Positions 16,425 through 23,393 of a stretch of 64,000 nucleotides of DNA are shown here, one piece after another. How positions within the stretch are numbered: position 1 is the first letter of the stretch; each line of letters begins with the position of its first letter. Origin of the DNA: Microbacter sp. GSS18. GTDB taxonomy: Bacteria; Actinomycetota; Actinomycetes; Actinomycetales; Microbacteriaceae. The notes below the pieces were generated by a model. It did not search any database. It saw only the letters and a program-made list of their open reading frames with translations, and was not told the origin of the DNA. The stretch covers positions 2,728,001 to 2,792,000 of the forward strand of contig CP119753.1 in the NCBI GenBank assembly GCA_029319145.1. The letters run 5' to 3'. The position numbers were made by a program, and so were the translations under genes.

Positions 16425-17747
16425 ATGGCACTGGTCATGGGGGTCGACTCGTCGACCCAGTCCTGCAAGGTCGTGATGACGGATGCCGCGACCGGCGAGA
16501 TCGTGCGGCAGGGGCGCGCGGCGCACCCCGACGGCACGGCCGTCGACCCGGCCGCCTGGTGGGTCGCGCTGCAGCAGGCGATCGCGGATGCCGGCGGCAT
16601 CGACGACGTCGCGGCGTGGGCGATCGGCGGGCAGCAGCACGGCATGGTCGCACTGGACGCCGACGGCCGCGTCATCCGCGATGCACTGCTGTGGAACGAC
16701 ACCCGCTCGGCGGGCGCGGCGGCCGATCTCATCGCCGAATTCGGCGCCGAGGAGCTCTCCCGGCGCACCGGCCTGGTGCCTGTGGCGTCGTTCACGATCA
16801 CGAAGCTCCGGTGGCTGCGCGACCAGGAGCCCGACAACGCGGCGCGCGTGGCGGCCGTGGCCCTCCCCCACGACTGGCTCACGTGGCGCCTGCGCGGTTT
16901 CGGACCCGTCGGCGACTCCCTGCGCGGGCCGGTGCTCGACGAGCTCGTCACGGACCGGTCCGACGCTTCGGGCACGGGCTACTGGGACCCCGGGACGGGC
17001 GGATACGACCGCGAGCTCCTCGCCGCGGCGCTCGGCCACGACGCGGTCCTGCCTCGCGTGCTCGGCCCGACCGAGTGGGTCGCCGACGCCGAGGGGCGCC
17101 GTGTCGGCGCAGGCGCGGGCGACAACGCCGGCGCCGCCCTGGGCCTCGGGGCAGGACCGGGCGACGTGGTCGTCTCGATCGGCACGAGTGGAACCGTCTT
17201 CGCGGTGAGCGAAGAGCGCACGATCGACCCGTCGGGGACGGTCGCCGGGTTGGCCGACGCCGACGGGCACTTCCTGCCGCTCGTGGCCACGCTCAACGCC
17301 GCCCGCGTGCTCGACGCGATCGCGCGCCTGCTCGGCGTCGATCACGCACAGCTCAGCGAGCTCGCCCTCGCCGCCGAACCGGCGGCGGCCGGACTCACGC
17401 TCGTCCCCTATTTCGAGGGCGAGCGCACCCCCAACCTGCCCGACGCGACGGCGTCGCTCACCGGGATGACCCTCGCGTCGACGACCCGCGAGAACCTCGC
17501 CCGCGCCGCGGTCGAGGGGATGCTGTCGGGTCTCGGCGCGGGCCTGGACGCGCTGCGCGGGCTCGGCGTGCCGCTGACGCGCGCCCTGCTGATCGGCGGA
17601 GGCGCGCAGTCCGAGGCGGTCCGCCGCATCGCACCGGACGTCCTCGGGATGCCGGTCGAGGTCCCCGCCCCGGCGGAGTACGTCGCGCTCGGCGCCGCGC
17701 GCCAGGCCGCACGGGTCTCGCAGGAGCCCGATAGCGTCGGGGCGTGA
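16425..17747 (+). CDS. xylB: Xylulokinase
   Basis: 440 residues of the FGGY sugar kinase family. N-terminal [13 protein letters not shown] is the phosphate-1 region, [11 protein letters not shown] and LLWNDTRS are substrate-side motifs, [11 protein letters not shown] holds the catalytic Asp, and [19 protein letters not shown] with the [13 protein letters not shown] ending complete the ATP site. It phosphorylates D-xylulose for the pentose phosphate pathway. The ATG at 16425 follows GAAGGAG; the ORF extends upstream through the hairpin repeat, but that part is not coding. Confidence 0.95.
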   Translation: MALVMGVDSSTQSCKVVMTDAATGEIVRQGRAAHPDGTAVDPAAWWVALQQAIADAGGIDDVAAWAIGGQQHGMVALDADGRVIRDALLWNDTRSAGAAADLIAEFGAEELSRRTGLVPVASFTITKLRWLRDQEPDNAARVAAVALPHDWLTWRLRGFGPVGDSLRGPVLDELVTDRSDASGTGYWDPGTGGYDRELLAAALGHDAVLPRVLGPTEWVADAEGRRVGAGAGDNAGAALGLGAGPGDVVVSIGTSGTVFAVSEERTIDPSGTVAGLADADGHFLPLVATLNAARVLDAIARLLGVDHAQLSELALAAEPAAAGLTLVPYFEGERTPNLPDATASLTGMTLASTTRENLARAAVEGMLSGLGAGLDALRGLGVPLTRALLIGGGAQSEAVRRIAPDVLGMPVEVPAPAEYVALGAARQAARVSQEPDSVGA

Positions 17748-18517
17748 GCACTCATCCCGGCGTGTCCGGCCGCACCGTCGTCGTCACCGGCGCCGCGAGC
17801 GGCCAGGGACTCGCCCTCTCCCTGTTGCTGGCCGACGAGGGCGCGCACGTCGTCGCGGCCGACCGGACGGATGCGGCCCCGTCCTCGCTCGCCGAGGCCG
17901 GTGTGACCTATCGCCGTCTGGACGTGTCGGACCACGTCGGCTGGGACTCGCTGGCGGCGGACCTCGCCGACACCCTCGGCGGCGAGCCGCTTCTCGGCCT
18001 GGTCAACAACGCCGGCATCACCCACCGAGCGCGCCTCGGCCACGTCGACCTCGCCGACTGGGAGCGCGTGATCGGCGTGAACCTCACCGGCGCGATGCTC
18101 GGGATGCAGGCTCTCGAGCCCCTCATGGGCCCTGGCTCGTCGATCGTGAACGTCGGCTCCGCGGCGGCGCTCACCGGGCACTACCCCGTCGCGTACACGA
18201 CGTCGAAGTGGGGGCTGCGCGGGCTCACGCACGCGGCCGCCACCGAGTTCGGCCCGCGCGGCATCCGGGTCAACATCGTCCACCCCGGCTACATCGAGAC
18301 GCCGATGACCGCGAGCGCACCCGACGCCATGCGCGATGCGCAGCTCGCATTGACGCCGCTCGAGCGGTTCGGCCGACCGGAGGAGGTCGCCGCAACCGTG
18401 GCGTTCCTGCTGTCGGATGCCGCCGCGTACATCTCGGGCGCCGAACTGCCCGTCGACGGCGCGTTCACCTCGAGCGGCGGGGCGAAGTACCTGGCCGACC
18501 GCATCGCGGGGCGGTGA
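17744..18517 (+). CDS. Short-chain dehydrogenase/reductase
   Basis: 257 residues with a Rossmann motif ([11 protein letters not shown]), LVNNAGITH, catalytic Tyr/Lys in [10 protein letters not shown] and a classical C-terminal [11 protein letters not shown]. The GTG start overlaps the xylB stop by 4 nt (GTGA), so translational coupling is expected. In addition TAGCGT (17732-17737) inside the end of xylB is placed 6 nt before the GTG, so a leaderless internal transcript is possible. It may be a sugar or polyol dehydrogenase serving pentose metabolism; the substrate is not evident. Confidence 0.88.
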   Translation: MSTHPGVSGRTVVVTGAASGQGLALSLLLADEGAHVVAADRTDAAPSSLAEAGVTYRRLDVSDHVGWDSLAADLADTLGGEPLLGLVNNAGITHRARLGHVDLADWERVIGVNLTGAMLGMQALEPLMGPGSSIVNVGSAAALTGHYPVAYTTSKWGLRGLTHAAATEFGPRGIRVNIVHPGYIETPMTASAPDAMRDAQLALTPLERFGRPEEVAATVAFLLSDAAAYISGAELPVDGAFTSSGGAKYLADRIAGR

Positions 18518-18521
18518 GCCT

Positions 18522-18842
18522 CTAGAGCAGCTCGCGCAGCCGCTCGAGCACCGTGTCACGCGGCGGCAGGGGCGCCAGGCGTCCCTCGGCGTCCGGGTAG
18601 ACACGGCACGTCAGCCCGTAGCGCTCCGCCTGGGGCGGCACGATGTCGACGTCGTCCACGCGGATCGTGGGCGAGCCGACGAAGCGCGCGGCCTCGGCAT
18701 CCTCGGGCGTCTCGATCCAGCGCACTACGACCGGTTCGTCCGGCCTTCCGAGCTCAGCCAGGGCGTCGGCCACCAGAGCGAGCGCGTCATCGTGCGACCC
18801 GCACCCCGGCCAGCTGAGCACGACGATGCGCGCGGTGTCCAT
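18522..18842 (-). CDS. Small thioredoxin-fold protein (DF family type)
   Basis: 106 residues. VLSWPGCGSHDDALALVADALAEL sits at the position of the redox motif and GSPTIRVDDVDI is the cis-Pro segment of a thioredoxin-like fold. Only one Cys is present in the first motif, where thioredoxins have CxxC; this matches small 'DF family (seleno)protein'-type proteins. Role unknown, possibly thiol redox or metal binding. ATG at 18842 with an excellent GGGAGGAG upstream. Convergent with the SDR gene, 4 bp between stops. Confidence 0.75.
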   Translation of the reverse strand: MDTARIVVLSWPGCGSHDDALALVADALAELGRPDEPVVVRWIETPEDAEAARFVGSPTIRVDDVDIVPPQAERYGLTCRVYPDAEGRLAPLPPRDTVLERLRELL

Positions 18843-19021
18843 GGCGTCTCCTCCCATCGCCCTCCCAACGTCGAGTGGACCACACCCCGCTCCCCCGGAC
18901 CACCCCTCGAATGCATGACACGACGCGGAGCGCACAGCACGTCGACGCGCGAAGGACCATGCACTCTGCGGATGCCCAGCGTGGGGCGGAGCGGGTTACG
19001 GTGAAGCGGGAGGAACACACG

Positions 19022-20017
19022 ATGGACGAGGTACGCGCGGACGGCGCCGGCTGCGGATGCGGATGCGGCACACCAGGGCGCGCGCAGTTCGTCTCGCTGA
19101 CCGCACCGTCGAGCGGCGGAGCAGGCGGATCGGCGAGCCCCGGACGGCACGGCATCGAGCAGGCGGTCATTCCGGCCGGCACCTTCGTCATGGGCGACTC
19201 GTCGGGCGACCGCAATCCCGGTGACGGCGAGGTGCCGCTGCACGAGGTGACGCTCGACTCCTTCTCGATCGACGCTACGAGCGTCACCAATGACGACTTC
19301 GCGCGCTTCGTCGAAGCGACCGGCTACGCCACCGAGGCCGAGACCTTCGGGTTCTCGGCGGTGTTCCACCTGGCGCTCGCGGCGCCGGAGGAGGACATCC
19401 TGGGCCAGCCTCCCGGCACGCCCTGGTGGTTCGGAGTCAAGGGCGCCGACTGGCGGCATCCGGGAGGGCGCGACTCGTCCATCGACGGCCTCGGCGACCA
19501 CCCCGTCGTGCACGTCTCGTGGAACGACGCCCAGGCGTACTGCGCATGGGCCGGCCGGCGGCTGCCCACCGAGGCCGAATGGGAGTACGCCGCCCGCGGT
19601 GGCCTGGCTTCGAAGAAGTACCCGTGGGGCGACGAGGAGCCGGATGCCGGCGGCTCATGGCGCGCGAACATCTTCCAGGGCGAGTTCCCCCGCACGAACA
19701 CCCTCGACGACGGCTACCTCACGACCGCCCCGGTGCGCACGTTCTCACCCAACGGCTACGGCCTCTGGCAGCCGATCGGCAACGTGTGGGAGTGGTGCAC
19801 CGACTGGTTCGACCCGAACTACTATCGCGTCTCGCCCGCGGCGAACCCGCCTGGGCCTGCGCGCGGCGGCGCCCGCATCCTGCGCGGCGGCAGCTATCTG
19901 TGCCACATCTCGTACTGCAACAGGTACCGAAACTCTGCCCGGTCGCAGAACACACCGGACTCGTCGATGGGCAACGCCGGCTTCCGCACCGTCGGCGATG
20001 CTCCGACCGCCGGCTGA
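19022..20017 (+). CDS. Formylglycine-generating enzyme (sulfatase-activating)
   Basis: 331 residues. The FGE-sulfatase domain begins at PAGTFVMGD and contains EVTLDSFSIDATSVTN, HPVVHVSWNDAQAYCAWAG, LPTEAEWEYAARGG and NVWEWCTDWF. The two active-site cysteines that bind copper are present in SYLCHISYCNRYR (C294, C299), so it should be active. It oxidises the Cys of CxPxR motifs in type I sulfatases to formylglycine. Two such sulfatases (39239-41587 and 61177-62556) lie in this window. The extreme N-terminus has an odd CGCGCG run (C11, C13, C15). ATG at 19022 after GGGAGG. Confidence 0.93.
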   Translation: MDEVRADGAGCGCGCGTPGRAQFVSLTAPSSGGAGGSASPGRHGIEQAVIPAGTFVMGDSSGDRNPGDGEVPLHEVTLDSFSIDATSVTNDDFARFVEATGYATEAETFGFSAVFHLALAAPEEDILGQPPGTPWWFGVKGADWRHPGGRDSSIDGLGDHPVVHVSWNDAQAYCAWAGRRLPTEAEWEYAARGGLASKKYPWGDEEPDAGGSWRANIFQGEFPRTNTLDDGYLTTAPVRTFSPNGYGLWQPIGNVWEWCTDWFDPNYYRVSPAANPPGPARGGARILRGGSYLCHISYCNRYRNSARSQNTPDSSMGNAGFRTVGDAPTAG

Positions 20018-20068
20018 CAGCGGGGCGCCGCCCGCCCCACGCAGGCTGATCGTCGGTAGGGTTGCGCC

Positions 20069-20899
20069 GTGCAGGAGTTCACCGACGCCAACCGTGCGAA
20101 CTGGGACGAGCGCGCGGGACTCCATGCCGCACGCAACGGCTCGGGCTACGACGTGGGCCGCTACATCCAGGATCCCGCGCTCCTCTCGGAGGTCGTGCGG
20201 TTCGACGTTTCGCGCCTGGGTGACATCGAGGGCAAGCGCGCGGTGCATCTGCAGTGCCACATCGGCACCGACACCATCTCACTCGCGCGACTGGGCGCTC
20301 GCGTCACCGGACTGGACTTCTCGCCGGTCGCCGTCGCCGAGGCCCGCTCGCTGGCCGAGGATGCCGGCGACGACGTCGACTTCGCCGAATCCGACGTGTA
20401 CGCGGCCGCCGACGTGCTCGAGCCCGGCACGTTCGACCTCGTCTACACGGGCGTCGGCGCGCTGTGCTGGCTGCCGAGCGTCTCGCGCTGGGCCCGCGTG
20501 GTCGCCGAGCTTCTCGCCCCGGGCGGGCGCCTCTTCATCCGCGAGAGCCATCCGATCGTGTGGGCCGTCGACGAGCGCATCGAGGGCGACATCCACCTGC
20601 GCTTCCCGTACTTCGAGACGGCCGAGCCGCTGCCGTGGGATGAGGAGGAATCCTATGTCGCGGTCGATCGGCCGCTGACCGCGACCCGGACGTACTCGTG
20701 GAACCACGGCCTCGGCGAGATCGTGACCGCCGTGATGGATGCCGGCCTCACCCTCACCGGGCTGACCGAGCATGACAGCCTGCCGTGGCAGGCGTACCCC
20801 GGTCAGATGATCGAGCGTCCCGGCGGCGAATGGGCCCTCGACAAGCTGAGCGGCGTCATGCCGCTCAGCTACACGCTTCAAGCCGTCAAGCCGGGCTGA
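20069..20899 (+). CDS. Class I SAM-dependent methyltransferase
   Basis: 276 residues. The SAM site is HLQCHIGTDTISLARLGARVTGLDFS, followed by an AESDVY acidic motif and a post-I motif FDLVYTGVGALCWL. The C-terminal part (ATRTYSWNHGLGEIV) is typical of a common actinobacterial family with unknown substrate. GTG start at 20069 is leaderless: TAGGGT (20057-20062) is 6 nt upstream. It is 51 bp downstream of the FGE gene, but its own promoter makes an operon uncertain. Confidence 0.88.
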   Translation: MQEFTDANRANWDERAGLHAARNGSGYDVGRYIQDPALLSEVVRFDVSRLGDIEGKRAVHLQCHIGTDTISLARLGARVTGLDFSPVAVAEARSLAEDAGDDVDFAESDVYAAADVLEPGTFDLVYTGVGALCWLPSVSRWARVVAELLAPGGRLFIRESHPIVWAVDERIEGDIHLRFPYFETAEPLPWDEEESYVAVDRPLTATRTYSWNHGLGEIVTAVMDAGLTLTGLTEHDSLPWQAYPGQMIERPGGEWALDKLSGVMPLSYTLQAVKPG

Positions 20900-20919
20900 C
20901 CCGCCCAGGGCCCGCCGTG

Positions 20920-21363
20920 TCAGGAGCCCACGTGCCGCGCGCACGCCTCGACGATCGCGCCGGCCGCGTCGATCGCCTCGACGACGTCCTGCGGAGTCGC
21001 CGTCGGCCGCTCGTCGTCGGGGTACTCGGTGCTGTTGCGCACCTGACGCATCCAGTCGAACTCCTCGAGGGCGTCGTCGGCGACGAAGGCGGCTGCCGCG
21101 ACGGCGGTGTTGCGATGCGCGCCGCCGACCGCGCGCACGCGCAGCCCATGCATGGCCAGAACCGCGGCGAGCGCCTTGCGCGCGCCGTCGTACGCGGCCG
21201 TGAACGCCATGGCCTGGTCGTCGGTGGCGGCGATGACCTGTGCTGTGCGCACATGCTGCTCGGCCGCGTGAAGGACGCGCCGAGCGTGCTCGGGGTTCAC
21301 CGCGACGCGTTCGAGCCGCCGCCGTTGAAGCATCTCGCCGATGACCTCGGGCTCATCCGCCAT
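20920..21363 (-). CDS. HEPN-domain protein, putative toxin of a HEPN-MNT pair
   Basis: 147 residues, mainly helical. The region VLHAAEQHVRTAQVIA...AYDGARKALAAVLAMHGLRV and the motif MRQVRNSTEYP (R106, R109, N110, Y114) match HEPN proteins that are encoded with a nucleotidyltransferase. In characterised HEPN-MNT systems the HEPN protein is an RNase toxin and the MNT partner inactivates it by adding AMP to a Tyr in or near this motif. Its start overlaps the partner's 3' end by 11 nt, indicating coupled translation. Confidence 0.75.
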   Translation of the reverse strand: MADEPEVIGEMLQRRRLERVAVNPEHARRVLHAAEQHVRTAQVIAATDDQAMAFTAAYDGARKALAAVLAMHGLRVRAVGGAHRNTAVAAAAFVADDALEEFDWMRQVRNSTEYPDDERPTATPQDVVEAIDAAGAIVEACARHVGS

Positions 21364-21949
21364 GGACGGCCCCCGTCATCACATCGACGAACGGACGAGA
21401 CCGCACGGTCTGCACGAAGGGAGTCGGTTCGGCGGCATCCCAGTCCTCCCGGGATGCGCGCGTGATGTTCACCGGGACCGCGAGCCGATCACCGGCGTCG
21501 GATGCGATCGCGCTGAGCGTCCTGCGGGCGACGTCTCCGACGACGATCACGTCGACGTCGTTCGGGAACGGTCCGGCTTCGCCGCTCCGGCGGGCAGCCC
21601 ACGACCCGTAGATGTAGACCTGCTCGACGCCGTCGACGCCGTCGAACGCAGCACGCAGGACCGGAACCGGCCCATATGTCGCCGCGATGATCTCGCGCAT
21701 CGGAGCGTAGAGCGGATGCTCGGAGTTCGCGCGCACGAGGCGATTGCGCCCCTCGATCCGGTCCTGCAGCACGGCCGCCTCGACGAGGCGCGTGACCTCG
21801 CGATGGACCACCGGCCCGCTCACGCCGGTCAGCCGGCCGAGTGCCGACAGCGTGAACTCCGCGTCGGGGTGGCCGAGCGTCTCGGCGAGCAGTGCCCCGA
21901 CCGCATCGGAACGCACGAACGGCGTCAGCTGCGACGGCAGAGTCTTCAC
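21353..21949 (-). CDS. wHTH-nucleotidyltransferase (MNT), putative antitoxin
   Basis: 198 residues. The N-terminal half is a winged HTH (TLSALGRLTGVSGPVVHREVTRLVEAAVL), and the C-terminal half is a minimal nucleotidyltransferase with the GS...D-x-D active site in YGSWAARRSGEAGPFPNDVDV. GTG start at 21949. The HTH suggests that it represses its own promoter, where GGAATAT repeats are found. It is the first gene of the pair, as usual for MNT antitoxin before HEPN toxin. Confidence 0.8.
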   Translation of the reverse strand: MKTLPSQLTPFVRSDAVGALLAETLGHPDAEFTLSALGRLTGVSGPVVHREVTRLVEAAVLQDRIEGRNRLVRANSEHPLYAPMREIIAATYGPVPVLRAAFDGVDGVEQVYIYGSWAARRSGEAGPFPNDVDVIVVGDVARRTLSAIASDAGDRLAVPVNITRASREDWDAAEPTPFVQTVRSRPFVDVMTGAVHGG

Positions 21950-21955
21950 AGAACA

Positions 21956-21985
21956 GGAATATACATTCCACTTAAAGGAATATTC
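21956..21985. promoter_or_regulatory. AT-rich promoter/operator of the MNT-HEPN pair
   Basis: Two direct copies of GGAATAT (21956-21962 and 21977-21983), exactly 21 bp apart (two helical turns), each paired with a nearby ATTCC or ATTC to make near-palindromes (GAATATTC at 21978-21985). On the minus strand a TATATT element lies 8 nt before the GTG start. The A+T richness stands out from the surroundings. This is a likely autoregulatory site for the wHTH-MNT protein. Confidence 0.6.
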
Positions 21986-21987
21986 AA

Positions 21988-22098
21988 GTCGCCGGTCTGC
22001 ACGCCCGCTTCGACGGGCTCGAGAAGCGCATGGACCACCTCGACCGCGACGTCCAGGCGATCACCGATCGCCTGCGGCGCGGCGACCGCGGCGCGTAG
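21988..22098 (+). pseudogene. 3' remnant of a coiled-coil-type gene
   Basis: An open frame from about 21976 to the TAG at 22096-22098 reads VAGLHARFDGLEKRMDHLDRD and continues QAITDRLRRG, a heptad-like pattern typical of the C-terminus of small phage- or plasmid-type coiled-coil proteins. There is no start codon or ribosome-binding site before residue 15, and a stop occurs in frame at 21973. The 5' part appears to have been replaced by the promoter of the MNT-HEPN pair. Confidence 0.5.
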
Positions 22099-22130
22099 GC
22101 ACCGCGGCCGCCAAAGGGCGACGATCCGGG

Positions 22131-23393
22131 TCAGCCGAACACGCGGGCCTGCGCCCGAACATATTCCGCGTACGCCCCCGCACTCGGCTTGGCCGTGCGG
22201 GCCATCGTCTTGCGGTCGACGTCGAAGAGGCCGAGCTTGGGGCCGTAGCCGAAGATCCACTCGAAGTTGTCCATGAGCGTCCAGTGGCAGTAGCCGAGCA
22301 CCGGCGTGCCCGAGGCGATCTCGTCGGCGAGCAGGTCGAGGGACGCGGGGATGAATGCCGCCCGCGGGGCGTCGTCGGGGCTCTGCAGACCATGCTCGGT
22401 GACGAAGACCGGCACGCCGGACTTCTCGTGCGCGTAGTGCACGGCTCCGGCGAGCGAGCCGGGCTCGACGAGCGTGCCCATGCCGTTGCGCTCGCCGTCG
22501 GGGACGACCTCGCCGTCGGGCCCGTGGTAGATCCTCTCGTAGTTCTGGACCCCGATGAAGTCGTCGTCGCGCGCGACCTCGAGCCAGTGGTCGTAGACTC
22601 TGGCGCGCTTGGCGTCGCGGCGCTCCTCGCCGCCGGGAAGCGCGACCTCGTCGGCGATGGCGATCGAGACGCCGACCGGAAGGTCGGCCCGCCGGGCCTT
22701 GATGGCGGTCTTCGCTGCACGGTGCACGAGGGTGAACGCGTCGCGGAAGTCCTCCTGCGCGGCGGCGGGGATGACATTGCCGGCGTAGTACGTGTCGCTC
22801 CCGGCGGCGCGCGCCGCGGCGGCGAGCATGTCGAGCTTGATCTGCTCGATGTGCGGCGGGAGCTTGTCCTGCAGCAGCTGCTCGAGATTCGGTTCGTTGA
22901 GGGTGACCCCGGCGGCGATGCGGTCGCCGATGCGCGCCATGACGCGATCGCACTGGTCTGCGAACAGCTGCGGGGCATCCGGCGCCAGCCACGACCCCGA
23001 CGAGGCGAACCAGTGCGGGGCCGCGAAGTGGTTGAACGTCACGATCGGGGCGAGGCCGCGCTCGAGGCATCCGTCGACGAGTTGCTCGTAGTGATCGAGC
23101 GCCTCCTGCGAGACCTCGCCGCGCGCCGGCTCGATGCGAGCCCACTCCACCGAGAAGCGGAACGCGTTCAGCCCGAGCCCCGCGACGCGGTCGAGGTCTT
23201 CGGGCCACAGGTCGTAGGCGCGGCAGGCGTCGCCCGAGCGCTCCATGAACAGGGTCGGCTCGACGTTCTCGAGGAACCAGATGTCGCTGGCGTCGTTGCC
23301 GCCCTCGTTCTGGTGCCCGGCGACGGCGACGCCCCAGAGGAACTCGGGAGGAAAGGCGCCGGTCGCGCGGGCGGGTGCAGTGCGGTCTGTCAT
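22131..23393 (-). CDS. Glycoside hydrolase family 1 (beta-glucosidase type)
   Basis: 420 residues, slightly short for GH1 (usually 440-480). FLWGVAVAGHQNEG is the N-terminal signature, TLNEPN carries the acid/base E167 and VFVTEHGL the nucleophile Glu near residue 333 (His replaces the usual Asn of TENG). GYCHWTLMDNFEW is the conserved C-terminal segment. It removes terminal beta-glucose (or related) from glycosides. No signal peptide, so it is cytoplasmic. Its ATG overlaps the rhamnosidase stop by 4 nt and a GGAGG is present. It is the last gene of the quercetinase-esterase-rhamnosidase operon, which suggests a flavonoid or disaccharide glucoside as substrate. Confidence 0.92.
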   Translation of the reverse strand: MTDRTAPARATGAFPPEFLWGVAVAGHQNEGGNDASDIWFLENVEPTLFMERSGDACRAYDLWPEDLDRVAGLGLNAFRFSVEWARIEPARGEVSQEALDHYEQLVDGCLERGLAPIVTFNHFAAPHWFASSGSWLAPDAPQLFADQCDRVMARIGDRIAAGVTLNEPNLEQLLQDKLPPHIEQIKLDMLAAAARAAGSDTYYAGNVIPAAAQEDFRDAFTLVHRAAKTAIKARRADLPVGVSIAIADEVALPGGEERRDAKRARVYDHWLEVARDDDFIGVQNYERIYHGPDGEVVPDGERNGMGTLVEPGSLAGAVHYAHEKSGVPVFVTEHGLQSPDDAPRAAFIPASLDLLADEIASGTPVLGYCHWTLMDNFEWIFGYGPKLGLFDVDRKTMARTAKPSAGAYAEYVRAQARVFG

